Source: Pseudomonadota bacterium (GTDB taxonomy: Bacteria; Pseudomonadota; Gammaproteobacteria; QQUJ01). Taken from it: a stretch of 64,000 nt of DNA. The translations under genes and the position numbers were made by a program. Below, in pieces: positions 1 to 7,911 of this stretch. Every line of letters begins with the position of its first letter. Within the stretch, counting starts at the first letter, position 1. Location of the stretch: assembly GCA_008501635.1 (NCBI GenBank), contig QQUJ01000017.1:124001-188000 (forward strand), written 5' to 3'. The notes under the pieces are model-generated. The model ran no database searches. It was not told the origin of the DNA and saw only the letters and a program-made list of their open reading frames with translations.

Positions 1-357
1 CTGGCGAATACCGATGCGGTAACTCAGTGTGGTGCTGCCGTCGACACCGCTGCCGAATTCGACGCTTTGGTAATCATGGGCATAGTTGGCCCAGTCGTCG
101 GCGTAACCGTCGAGATTGATCGGATGCGGCAGCAACCCCGCGTAGAGCGGTGAGACCACCTCTGTGGTTGGTTCTGTTTGCGTGTCGAAGGCAGCTTGAC
201 CGGCAAGCGCCTGGGCGACGGCCCTGCCGGTGGCGAGCAGCGCCTGTTGTTGCCCCTGGCGCAGCGCACCCTCCATCTCCTGCACATAGCGGTGGGCTGC
301 CCACGGCAGCACCAGCACGAGCAGACTCACCAGCAGAAGTTGCAGCCGCAGCGGCAC
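1..357 (-). CDS. pdsS: Sortase-system sensor histidine kinase PdsS, N-terminal part (cut by window edge)
   Basis: Only the first 119 codons lie in the window; the rest runs off base 1. Reading from GTG at 357-355, two bases after the pdsR stop, gives a basic start, one hydrophobic segment (about residues 5-20) and an extracytoplasmic region with the motif GALRQGQQQALLATGRAVA, followed by a DGYADDW stretch. This matches the N-terminus of the dedicated sortase-system kinase family as I know it. The kinase core is not visible, so the call rests on the N-terminus and on position directly downstream of pdsR. It should sense an envelope signal and phosphorylate PdsR. Translation is probably coupled to pdsR. 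The GTG start is inferred from the reading frame. Confidence 0.8.
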   Translation of the reverse strand, partial: MPLRLQLLLVSLLVLVLPWAAHRYVQEMEGALRQGQQQALLATGRAVAQALAGQAAFDTQTEPTTEVVSPLYAGLLPHPINLDGYADDWANYAHDYQSVEFGSGVDGSTTLSYRIGIRQ

Positions 358-359
358 CG

Positions 360-1058
360 TTACGCCTTCTGGGCGTTCCAGCGATAACCCGCGCCGTAAG
401 CGGTCTGGATGGCGTCAAATTCGGGATCGATGCCCTGGAACTTCTTGCGAATGCGTTTGATGTGCGAAGTGATGGTGTGGTCGTCGAAGACGACGTTGGC
501 GGCATCCATCAACTGCTGGCGGGTCTTGACGTGACCGGGATGGCGCGCCAGGGCGTGAATCATCCAGAACTCGGTAACGGTAAGCTCGACCGGGTGGCCG
601 TCCCACTGTACGGTCATACGGTCAGGGTTCAGCGTCAGGCTGCCGCGCTGCAGAGAACTCTCCGATGATTCTTGCGTGGAAAAGGCATCGATACGGCGAA
701 ACAGCGCGATGACCCGCGCGGCCAGGTGGTCGAGGCTGATCTCTTTGGTGAGGTAGTCGTCGGCGCCCAGCCTCAATCCCGAGACGATATCGATCTCGCT
801 GTCGCGCGCCGTGAGAAAAATGATCGGCAGGCGCGGTGCCTGGGCGCGCAGCTCGCGGCACAGATCGAATCCACCCTCGGGTTCATCCTGCAGGCCGATA
901 TCGATGATGACCAGCTCGGGCAAGCGTTGGCTGAACGCGTCCAGCGCTTCGCGCCGATTGGCGTAGAGATCCACGGCGTAACCGTAGCGTTGAAGTGCCG
1001 CGCGAAAGTTCTCGCGCAGTGCGGCCTCATCTTCAACGATAGCGATACGGCGTTTCAT
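360..1058 (-). CDS. pdsR: Sortase-system response regulator PdsR (OmpR-type)
   Basis: Two-component response regulator of 232 aa. The receiver domain (about residues 1-120) has the acidic pair at E9/D10, phosphoacceptor D53, T83 and K105, all canonical. A winged-helix DNA-binding domain fills about residues 135-230, with the recognition region near DDHTITSHIKRIRKKF. It is transcribed with pdsS on the minus strand, divergently from the sortase substrate gene at 2726. A response regulator and kinase beside a class GN sortase, its VIT/VWA substrate and an OmpA-like protein is the hallmark of the proteobacterial dedicated sortase system, so it probably controls those genes. Bases just upstream of its start codon belong to a duplicated segment, so its promoter may have been remodelled. 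Confidence 0.92.
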   Translation of the reverse strand: MKRRIAIVEDEAALRENFRAALQRYGYAVDLYANRREALDAFSQRLPELVIIDIGLQDEPEGGFDLCRELRAQAPRLPIIFLTARDSEIDIVSGLRLGADDYLTKEISLDHLAARVIALFRRIDAFSTQESSESSLQRGSLTLNPDRMTVQWDGHPVELTVTEFWMIHALARHPGHVKTRQQLMDAANVVFDDHTITSHIKRIRKKFQGIDPEFDAIQTAYGAGYRWNAQKA

Positions 1059-1090
1059 CGGGTTCCTCGGACAGTCAACTGTAGAGATCG

Positions 1091-1133
1091 TTTCACCACA
1101 AAGTACACGAAGTACACGAAGTACACGAAGTTT
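1091..1133. repeat. Short tandem TACACGAAG tract (solo arm of the palindromic repeat family)
   Basis: Three consecutive copies of TACACGAAG follow ACCACAAAG. It is one arm of the palindromic elements that form the arrays at 1758-2529 and 5584-6096. A second, two-copy tract is at about 1279-1310, inside the duplicated unit. Confidence 0.8.
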
Positions 1134-1143
1134 CTACAACAAA

Positions 1144-1232
1144 CAAGAACGGTCAATAAACTAGCCGCTTTATGCCGCCCTTCATACTGACGACGTTGAA
1201 GTTCAGCAGGAAGCCGAGTCGTAGATTGGTAA
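1144..1232 (-). pseudogene. Detached C-terminal remnant of a GxxExxY protein
   Basis: Reading the minus strand gives about 27 codons ending in MKGGIKRLVY and a stop. This differs at only a few residues from the C-terminus of the intact GxxExxY protein next door (MKDGIKRLVY). It has no start and is only the duplicated 3' end, so it cannot encode a functional protein. Confidence 0.75.
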
Positions 1233-1329
1233 GCTTCGTGTCATCGGGTCCCTCGGATAGTCAACTGCAGAGATCGTTTCACCACAAAGTACACGAAGTA
1301 CACGAAGTTTCTACAACAAACAAGAACGT

Positions 1330-1725
1330 TCAATAAACTAACCGCTTTATACCGTCCTTCATACTGACGACGTTGAAGTTCAGCAGCAGGCTGAGTCGTA
1401 GATTGGCAAGCTTCAAATAGGATATGAGCTGTGCCTGGTGAATTGGTACGAGGGCATTTGCCGCCTTCGTTTCTACTATAACTTGTCCGCTCACCACCAT
1501 ATCCAGCCGTAAGCCCGGCGTCAGTTCTCGCCCGCGATACCGAATCAGTATTGCGACTTGCCGCAAGACTTCGATGCCCTGGGATTCCAATTCCCAGGTG
1601 AGACATGTCTCATAGACCGATTCCAACAGTCCTGGACCAAGCTCTGAATGAACGCGAAACGCGGCATCCAGAACGTGCTTTGCAACTGCCTCTGTTTCAG
1701 GATCGACTCCCCTAATCGCTTCCAT
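1330..1725 (-). CDS. GxxExxY family protein (PDDEXK-like fold)
   Basis: Small protein of 131 aa with the diagnostic GLLESVYE segment (the GxxExxY motif, about residues 34-40). It also has the later conserved run VIVETKAANALVPIHQAQL, with the acidic and lysine residues typical of PD-(D/E)XK-type folds. Length is normal for the family, whose biochemical role is not established. In my experience of the family it often sits among short interspersed repeats whose spurious translation reads YFVYFVVK, as here. The gene is embedded in such repeats and its 3' end is duplicated downstream, which suggests it belongs to a mobile or recombining repeat unit, though no transposase is present. Confidence 0.88.
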   Translation of the reverse strand: MEAIRGVDPETEAVAKHVLDAAFRVHSELGPGLLESVYETCLTWELESQGIEVLRQVAILIRYRGRELTPGLRLDMVVSGQVIVETKAANALVPIHQAQLISYLKLANLRLSLLLNFNVVSMKDGIKRLVY

Positions 1726-1757
1726 GCTTTTTGCTCCTTGCCACTAGAAACACTTTT

Positions 1758-2529
1758 ACCACGAAGTACACAAAGTACACTAAGTAAGCAATTCATTAAT
1801 AAAAGAAACAGGGAAATTACGTTGAGCGATTCGAACACACTGGTCCGGTCATTCTTTCAGATTGTTTAACTTTGTGAACTTCGTGTACTTTGTGGTTAAA
1901 AAAAGCTTTTCCCGATTTCGCATCAGTTATCAATTCCCAGCGTCGTATTCGCTTGATAGCTTTTAAAGGCGATTTACCACGAAGTACACGAAGTAAGCAA
2001 TTCGTTATTTAAAAAAGCAGGAAGGTCATGTTGAGCTATTCGAATGTACAGGTCCAGTCATCCTTTTGGATTGTTTAACTTTGTGTACTTTGTGGTGAAA
2101 AAGAGCTTTTCCTGATTTTGCGTTGGTCATCAATTCTCGACGTCTCATTCTCTTGATAGCTTCTAAAGGCGATTTACCACGAAGTACACTAAGTACACGA
2201 AGTTGGCAATTCATTGTTCAAAAGCAGGAAAGTCATGTTGGCCTATTCGAATACACTGGACTGGTCAGCCTTTCTGATTGTTTAACTTTGTGAACTTCGT
2301 GTACTTTGTGGTGAAAAATGCTTTTCCCGATTTCGCATCAGTTATCAATTCCCGGCGTCGTATTCGCTTGATTACTTTTAAAGGCGATTTACCACGAAGT
2401 ACACAAAGTACACGAAGTAAGCAATTTATTATTCAAAGAAGCAGGAAGGTCATGTTGAGCTATCCGAATACACTGGTCCGGTCATCCTTTCAGATTGTTT
2501 AACTTTGTGAACTTCGTGTACTTTGTGGT
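1758..2529. repeat. Four-unit tandem array of about 120-140 bp imperfect palindromes
   Basis: Units begin with ACCACGAAGTACAC at 1758, 1976, 2176 and 2391 (spacing 218, 200 and 215 bp). They end with the reverse complement, ACTTTGTGGT, at 1896, 2096, 2312 and 2529. Each unit can therefore fold into a hairpin with arms of about 20-30 bases. The middles share segments such as TCATGTTGAGCTAT and TCAGATTGTTTAACTTTGTG. The linkers between hairpins are also repeated and share TTTTAAAGGCGAT. Nothing coding is supported. The array separates the pdsRS operon from the sortase substrate gene. Confidence 0.9.
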
Positions 2530-2725
2530 CAATAAGAATTTGACTTAGGACCAAATCGGATATCGTTCCCTCGGCCCTATCTTAATTACCACAAAACCAT
2601 CCTCCCCAGCCTTCGCGTCACAAACTATCACTTTCCATCCTTGATTTGCCATTTTTCGTACACCGCTCCGCCCTTTGAGTCGCTTGGAATAGCTATCAAC
2701 AAACACCGACACGGGGAGCAGGGCA
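2530..2725. other. Non-coding gap upstream of the sortase substrate gene
   Basis: This 196 bp stretch follows the repeat array and should hold the promoter of the sortase substrate/sortase operon. A TTGACT hexamer lies near its left end, but no convincing spaced partner was found. A 35-codon minus-strand reading frame here has no recognisable homology and is not annotated. Confidence 0.4.
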
Positions 2726-4966
2726 ATGTGGGAGAAATACCGCGGTTCACAGCGATCGCCGCAGATGCGCCGGCGTCGGCGCATTACTGCCGATCTGGAG
2801 CGTGAATTGCTGCGCGACTACCCGGAGCTGGTGGCGCGCATGCGCCGCAGACGGCGATTGCGTCGTAGCGATCGGAATGGCCGCTGGTTGCAGCTGTGGT
2901 ATCTGCTGCTGTCGTTGACGGCCTTTGTCGCTGTAGGTCTCTATATACCCGATGCCTACGCAGCAGGAGATGGGCAGGAGCGCTACAGCGAACTGCATCA
3001 GGCACGGACCGGCACCCTGCTGTTTGTCACCGACGAGCAGAATTATCGCGCGGCGTTGCGCCTCGATACCGATGTCGCAATGAGCATCAGCGGGCTGGTG
3101 GTGCGCGCGCAGGTGCGCCAGACCTTCCGCAACGACAGCGCAGAATGGGCCGAGGGCGTCTACGTCTTTCCCCTGCCGGAGAACGCTGCGGTCAATGCCC
3201 TGAAAATGCACATCGGTGAGCGGGTGATCGTAGGCGAGATCAAGCCGCGTGAAGTCGCCAGACAGGTCTACCAGCAAGCCAGGGACGCCGGCCAACGCGC
3301 GAGCCTCGTCGAGCAGGAGCGTCCCAACATGTTTACGACCTCGGTGGCGAACATCCCGCCGGGTGAGTCGATCAGCGTGGAGATCGCCTATCTGCAGACC
3401 CTGCGTTATGACCAGGGCGAGTTCAGCCTGCGCTTCCCCCTCACCATCACGCCGCGTTTCATTCCCGGCGCGCCCATCCAGGTGGATGCCGTGCCGCTGC
3501 GGGTAGACGGCACTTCGGGCTGGGCATCCCCGACCGCTGAGGTTCCTGATGCCCCGCGGGTTACGCCACCGATCCTGATTCCCAGGGCCGATGAGTCGCG
3601 CGATCACTTCCCGGTGGCGGGTATCGCGATCCGCATGAATCCCGGATTTCCGTTGGCGGATCTGCGCAGCGATTCGCATCCCGTTGCGGTGCAGGAAGCC
3701 GAGGGCATCCATCGCATCACCCTTAAGGATGGACCGGTACGCATGGAGCGTGATTTTGTACTGCGTTGGCGTCCCGAGCTGGGGCACCATCCCCAGGCCG
3801 CGCTTTTTACCGAACGGTTTGCGGATCAGGACTACGCGCTGGTGATGATGATGCCGCCGGCCGTTGCGGCAGACGAGGTGCGTATTCCGCGTGAGGTGAT
3901 CTTCATTCTCGACACCTCGGGCTCCATGGGTGGACCGTCGATCGAGCAGGCCAAGGCGGCGCTCAGCGATGCGCTGCAGCGCCTGCAACCGGGGGATCGC
4001 TTCAACGTTATCGAGTTCAACAACACCACGCGCAAGCTCTACACCTCACCCCAGCCTGTTACCTCGCAACGGATCGCTCAGGCATTGCGCGTCGTGTCGG
4101 GATTGAGGGCCGACGGCGGCACGATGATGGTGCCGGCCATCGAGATGGCACTGCGCGGGCAAGCGCCCCGTGGCCATTTGCGGCAGGTGCTCTTCATCAC
4201 CGACGGTGCCGTCGGCAACGAACCGGCGCTGTTTCAACTGGTGAGAGAGCGGCTGGGCGAATCACGGCTTTTTACCATTGGCATAGGGCCCGCACCCAAC
4301 AGTTATTTCATGCGCGAGGCGGCGCGCATGGGGCGTGGTTCCTTCACGCACATCGGCTCAAGTGCGGAGGTGGGCGAGAAGATCGGACGGCTCTTCACGA
4401 AACTGGAGAACCCGCTCCTGGCGCAAATACGCCTGCGTTGGCCGGAGGGGGTCGATGCGGAGACCTGGCCGGATATCCATCCCGATCTCTACCACGGCGA
4501 GCCGGTGCTGGTGGCCGCCCTGGTCGACCGCCTGGCGGGTGAGTTGCACATCGAAGGCATCACCGGTCAGGCGCCGTGGCGGCGCACGCTCGCGCTGGCC
4601 CTGCCGCAACAGAGTCCCGGCATCGCGGCATTGTGGGCGCAGGAGAAGATTCGCTACCTCACGCACAGAGCCACACGCGATGGGAGTGAGGAAAAGATGC
4701 GGGAAGCCGTGACGGCCATCGCGCTGAAACACCATCTCGTCAGCCGTTACACCAGCCTCGTCGCGGTGGATAAGGTGCCGGCGCGACCCGCGGCGACGCC
4801 GCTTGCCGCCAAACCCATACCCAGTCCATTGCCCCAGGGTTCCACGCTGCACAAGGTCTCCATGCCGCGCACCGCGACACCTGCTTCTCTGCATCTGCTC
4901 CTGGGTGCCGCTTTGGCTATCGGTGCGTGGCTCCTGGTGGCGCTGCGCAGGGAGGAGCCGTCGTGA
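2726..4966 (+). CDS. VIT/VWA sortase substrate (marine proteobacterial sortase target protein)
   Basis: Large secreted surface protein of 746 aa. After a very basic N-terminus comes one hydrophobic segment (about residues 57-73). A VIT domain follows (about 87-250), then a von Willebrand A domain from about residue 391 with the MIDAS motif DTSGSMG. The C-terminus carries a sorting signal: MPRTA (residues 713-717), a hydrophobic stretch (about 722-740) and an RR tail. This is the architecture of the single dedicated substrate of class GN sortases. It overlaps the sortase gene by a few bases. The start at 2726 is supported by GGGGAG eight bases upstream. An internal ATG at 2774 (MRRRRR) is an alternative. 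The long pre-signal basic region is unusual. Ligand unknown. Confidence 0.92.
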   Translation: MWEKYRGSQRSPQMRRRRRITADLERELLRDYPELVARMRRRRRLRRSDRNGRWLQLWYLLLSLTAFVAVGLYIPDAYAAGDGQERYSELHQARTGTLLFVTDEQNYRAALRLDTDVAMSISGLVVRAQVRQTFRNDSAEWAEGVYVFPLPENAAVNALKMHIGERVIVGEIKPREVARQVYQQARDAGQRASLVEQERPNMFTTSVANIPPGESISVEIAYLQTLRYDQGEFSLRFPLTITPRFIPGAPIQVDAVPLRVDGTSGWASPTAEVPDAPRVTPPILIPRADESRDHFPVAGIAIRMNPGFPLADLRSDSHPVAVQEAEGIHRITLKDGPVRMERDFVLRWRPELGHHPQAALFTERFADQDYALVMMMPPAVAADEVRIPREVIFILDTSGSMGGPSIEQAKAALSDALQRLQPGDRFNVIEFNNTTRKLYTSPQPVTSQRIAQALRVVSGLRADGGTMMVPAIEMALRGQAPRGHLRQVLFITDGAVGNEPALFQLVRERLGESRLFTIGIGPAPNSYFMREAARMGRGSFTHIGSSAEVGEKIGRLFTKLENPLLAQIRLRWPEGVDAETWPDIHPDLYHGEPVLVAALVDRLAGELHIEGITGQAPWRRTLALALPQQSPGIAALWAQEKIRYLTHRATRDGSEEKMREAVTAIALKHHLVSRYTSLVAVDKVPARPAATPLAAKPIPSPLPQGSTLHKVSMPRTATPASLHLLLGAALAIGAWLLVALRREEPS

Positions 4967-5559
4967 AGTCTATGCGGCACAAAATGATACCGGCGCTTGT
5001 TGTGGTGCTGCTGGCAGGCTCCGCCTGGCACCTGGGCAGCGCGGGTTATCTGCATACCAAGGCATGGGTGGCGCAGCAGCTGATCGCTCGCGCATGGGCA
5101 CGACCCGACGGGCCGGCGCGTCCCTGGTCATGGGCGGATATGCATCCGGTTGCACGTCTTGCCGTTCCCCGACTGCAAAGCACGCTCTACGTACTCTCCG
5201 ATGCAACGGATCGTTCGTTGGCCTTCGGTCCTGGGGTGTGGCAGGGCAGTATCGGAACGATGCACGAGTCACTGGTGATAGCCGGTCATCGCGATACGCA
5301 TTTCGCCATCCTGCGCAATCTCATCGCGGGAGACGAAATCGGGCTGGATCTGCACGGCGGCGCGATTCGCCGCTATCGCGTCAAGGAGAGCCGGCTGGTG
5401 GATACACGCGATCAGGCTCTGCGCATCGATCCGCACGGCGGCGAATTGATTCTGGTGACCTGCTTTCCGTTCGACGCCATCAATCCGGGTGGCCCGCTGC
5501 GCTTTGTGGTACTTGCCGAGCCGGTGCGTTCGACCATGCTCGAAAAGGTCGTGTTGTAA
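4963..5559 (+). CDS. Class GN sortase
   Basis: Transpeptidase of 198 aa that should cleave the MPRTA-type signal of the preceding gene product and attach it to an envelope acceptor. N-terminal membrane anchor at about residues 8-28. The catalytic triad is readable: H109 in AGHRDTHF, C167 in LILVTCFPF and R180 in GPLRF. The GTG start at 4963 overlaps the TGA of the substrate gene and sits six bases after GGAGGAG. ATG at 4972 is possible but worse spaced. Translation should be coupled to the substrate. Class GN enzymes are the Gram-negative sortases that occur once per genome with one substrate, as seen here. Confidence 0.93.
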   Translation: MKSMRHKMIPALVVVLLAGSAWHLGSAGYLHTKAWVAQQLIARAWARPDGPARPWSWADMHPVARLAVPRLQSTLYVLSDATDRSLAFGPGVWQGSIGTMHESLVIAGHRDTHFAILRNLIAGDEIGLDLHGGAIRRYRVKESRLVDTRDQALRIDPHGGELILVTCFPFDAINPGGPLRFVVLAEPVRSTMLEKVVL

Positions 5560-5583
5560 TCGAAGTACGGCAAAAAATAATTA

Positions 5584-6110
5584 ACCACAAAGTACTCGAA
5601 GTACACAAAGTTGGAACAATGGCAAAACAGCGGAGACCCGGAACCCAGTACCTTCAAGTTTGCGTGGTGCTGGATTCCCGGAGGCAACAAAAAAGTGTTT
5701 TGTCTCACTTCAAGTACTTTGTGTACTTAGTGGTAAACAACTCTTCTCTTTCAATTGGAGCTCACTAAACCCCTCGCCATCGTTTCAACTCGTCATTCCG
5801 GGCGGAGCATAGCGGAGACCCGAAACCCGGTACTTTCGAGTTAGCGTGGTGCTGGATTCCCGGAGCCAACAAACAAGAAGTGTTTTTGTCTCACTTCGCG
5901 TACTTTGTGTACTTCGTGGTAAATAATTCCTTTCTTTCAATTGGAGCTCACTAAACCCCTCGCCATCGTTTCAACTCGTCAATCCGGGCGGAGCACAGCG
6001 GAGACCCGCAACCCGGTACCTTCAAGTTTGCGTGGTGCTGGATTATCGGAGCCAACAAACAAGAAGTGTTTTTGTCGTACTTTGCGTACTTCGTGGTAAA
6101 AAATTCTTTC
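5584..6110. repeat. Three-copy tandem repeat array (about 182-186 bp period) between sortase and pdsO
   Basis: The marker GCGTGGTGCTGGATT occurs at 5662, 5844 and 6030. Each unit also holds a CGGAGACCC segment and ends in TACTTTGTGTACTTNGTGGT or a variant. The first unit has both arms (ACCACAAAGTACTCGAAG at 5584 and its complement ending at 5734). The next two keep only the right arm. The arms are the same family as the array at 1758-2529, but the internal sequence differs. No gene is supported in 5560-6279. The array lies between the sortase and pdsO. Confidence 0.88.
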
Positions 6111-6279
6111 CTTGAATTCGGGTTCGCCAAATCCTTCGCCATCGCCTCGCCCGCCACATTTCGTCACAAAGCATCACCGACCATCCGCAAAGCCGTCAGG
6201 GCTTCGCCCGATCTCCTTTGTTTAATGGACTCATCGGATTGATATCCGGGAACCACTAACCTCAACAGGAGATCGCACC

Positions 6280-7008
6280 ATGAAGACCAGCACTATCAAG
6301 AACGCTGTCCTTGCCACGGCCATCGCCGCAGCTTTGGCGGCCAATGGGGCCGCTTTTGCCAGCGAGGTCGATGAGGATATGCGCACCGGGGGTGGATTCG
6401 GCGTCGGAGCCTTGATCGGCGCGCTTGCCGGTCCGGTGGGCATGGTCCTGGGCGCGACAACTGGCACCCTGATCATGCGCAGCAGCGTCAGCGAAGAGAA
6501 ACTGACGCTCGCCGCCGCGGAGCGTCTTGCGGCCGAAGCCGAGCTGGTCGAGTCGCAGAGTGCTGTGGCGAAACTCAAAGAGACCCTGGTCGCCACCAAT
6601 GATGCCAGCAAGCTGTTCAAGGGCGGGCTAGAGCCGCATCACTACTCCCTGGAAGTACTGTTCCGCACCGCCTCTCATGGTGTGGAGCCGCAGTACGAAG
6701 AGAAGCTGGACCGGTTGGCCACGCTGTTGGGCGAACATCCTGCGCTGACAATCAAACTCGAAGGCTATGCCGATCATCGCGGCGATGCGGCCTACAACAA
6801 GGGCCTCTCCGAACAGCGCATCGGGTCGGTGAAGCAGGCGTTGATCGACAACGGTGTCGATGCCGCGCGCATTCAGGCCACCGCCTACGGCGAAGCCCAC
6901 TCGGCGGGCGCCGAAAACGATGTGGATGGCTGGGCCCTGGAACGACGGGTGAGCGTCTCCATTGATAACCCGAAGGCTTCGCAGGGTGTCGCCGAACTGA
7001 AACTCTGA
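6280..7008 (+). CDS. pdsO: Sortase-associated OmpA-like protein PdsO
   Basis: Exported protein of 242 aa. Signal peptide (about residues 1-27, ending AAFAS), then a short glycine-rich hydrophobic hairpin (about 36-63) that may insert in a membrane. An alpha-helical linker follows, then an OmpA-type peptidoglycan-binding domain (about 128-235) with GYADHRGDAAYNKGLSEQR. This arrangement fits PdsO, the OmpA-family member of the dedicated sortase system, which probably tethers the system to peptidoglycan. RBS AACAGGAG lies upstream of ATG 6280. A strong terminator follows at 7038. The repeat array separates it from the sortase, so it may use its own promoter. Confidence 0.88.
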   Translation: MKTSTIKNAVLATAIAAALAANGAAFASEVDEDMRTGGGFGVGALIGALAGPVGMVLGATTGTLIMRSSVSEEKLTLAAAERLAAEAELVESQSAVAKLKETLVATNDASKLFKGGLEPHHYSLEVLFRTASHGVEPQYEEKLDRLATLLGEHPALTIKLEGYADHRGDAAYNKGLSEQRIGSVKQALIDNGVDAARIQATAYGEAHSAGAENDVDGWALERRVSVSIDNPKASQGVAELKL

Positions 7009-7037
7009 ACCCACTGTTTTGCCTCCTCCCTGGCCTT

Positions 7038-7072
7038 CCGGCGGTGCGCGATAGCCACCGCCGGTTTTTTTC
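7038..7072 (+). terminator. Rho-independent terminator after pdsO
   Basis: A perfect 9-bp stem, CCGGCGGTG (7038-7046) with CACCGCCGG (7056-7064), and a 9-base loop are followed directly by seven T (7065-7071). It closes the sortase cluster. Confidence 0.92.
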
Positions 7073-7098
7073 TTGAAATCAGCGGCACGCAACCGTAT

Positions 7099-7128
7099 CA
7101 GCTCGTGCGGGATTTTGAGACAGGTTCT
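7099..7128. repeat. Solo end of the 266-bp palindromic element (see 28497-28762)
   Basis: This 30-bp stretch, containing GCGGGATTTTGAGAC and ending GGTTCT, closely matches the right terminal repeat of the element at 28497-28762. There is no partner end nearby, so it looks like a decayed copy. It lies just upstream of the SCO gene and may contribute to its leader. Confidence 0.7.
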
Positions 7129-7179
7129 AACATTCACGTTCTCCGATATTGGCCAGGTACACTGGGCGATAGAGATACT

Positions 7180-7833
7180 GTGAGGCAGTGGAACTTGAAG
7201 AGAGTAATGTTTGGGCTGGCGCTCGTTAGCGCTTTCGGATTGGGGTTCGTGGGGTACCGTGTATTTGCACCTTCCCCTGATCTCGCCACCATCGAAGGGT
7301 TTCTGTGGCCTGCACCGCGGCAGCTTTCCTCTTTTGAATTGACCGATCATCGTGGCGAACGATTTGACCTGTCACGTGTGCGGGGACACTGGACACTGTG
7401 GTACTTTGGTTACACGCACTGCCCCGATGTCTGCCCCCAGGCACTCAGCGTGTTGCAGGCGCTCGAACCGACGCTGGCGAACGATGAGCCAGCCGCGGCT
7501 ATGCAGTACCTCTTTGTTTCCGTCGATCCCGCCCGCGATACCCCCGAGCGCCTTGCCCAGTGGGTCGGCTACTTCAGCGACAGGCTCATCGGGGCCGGCA
7601 ATGCCGATCTGCAGCAGCTGTCCGCGCTCACCGCGCAGCTCGGCGTCTTCTACCTGCACAACAAACCGGATGAGAACGGCGATTACGCCGTGGACCACAC
7701 CTCGTCGATACTCCTGACCGATCCTGCGGGTCGCCTGGTCGGTATGTTTCCTCATCCCCATCAGGCCGGAGAGCTTGCGCAGAGAGTCGTGGCGATCCGT
7801 GAGTTTTTGGCAAATGAGCCGCACAAGAAATAG
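7180..7833 (+). CDS. SCO family protein (copper-binding thioredoxin fold)
   Basis: Membrane-anchored thioredoxin-fold protein of about 217 aa of the SCO1/SenC family, which deliver copper to, or reduce, the CuA site of cytochrome oxidase. N-terminal anchor follows a basic start. The copper-binding CxxxC lies in YTHCPDVCPQ, and the conserved downstream His is in DHTSSILL. Both are intact, so copper binding is expected. The start is uncertain: GTG 7180 keeps positive charges before the membrane segment, while ATG 7207 has a purine-rich leader. The longer frame from 7105 begins inside a repeat remnant and is unlikely. It stands alone, not next to oxidase genes. Confidence 0.85.
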   Translation: MRQWNLKRVMFGLALVSAFGLGFVGYRVFAPSPDLATIEGFLWPAPRQLSSFELTDHRGERFDLSRVRGHWTLWYFGYTHCPDVCPQALSVLQALEPTLANDEPAAAMQYLFVSVDPARDTPERLAQWVGYFSDRLIGAGNADLQQLSALTAQLGVFYLHNKPDENGDYAVDHTSSILLTDPAGRLVGMFPHPHQAGELAQRVVAIREFLANEPHKK

Positions 7834-7911
7834 ACTACGAGTCCTGAACGATGGTTACCGCATGAATCACTCTGTCCATCCCTGAGCCAACCTTTTCGAT
7901 ACGCTGAACCC

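Larger units (their letters stand above)
1055..1417. repeat. Tandem duplication of about 180 bp carrying the 3' end of the GxxExxY gene
   Basis: Bases 1055-1237 and 1241-1417 are near-identical direct copies. Each starts at TCATCGGGT, continues through CCTCGGA and the TACACGAAG tract, and ends near GTAGATTGG. The right copy is the true 3' end of the gene at 1330-1725. The left copy is a detached remnant. The left copy supplies the sequence immediately upstream of pdsR, including the bases around its start codon. Seen directly in the sequence. Confidence 0.85.

Noticed and set aside
1648-2502. Small ORFs whose translations read YFVYFVVK or similar
   Set aside because: They are translations of the palindromic repeat arms, not genes.
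1758-2529. CRISPR array
   Set aside because: Repeats are palindromic 120-140 bp units with repeated linkers, not short direct repeats with unique spacers, and no cas gene is near.
2545-2784. 79-codon minus-strand ORF before the substrate gene
   Set aside because: No homology recognised, no RBS, and it overlaps the substrate gene's start; probably chance.
4803-5768. 321-codon frame overlapping the sortase
   Set aside because: The sortase frame holds the catalytic His, Cys and Arg in order; this overlapping frame is a shadow ending in repeat DNA.
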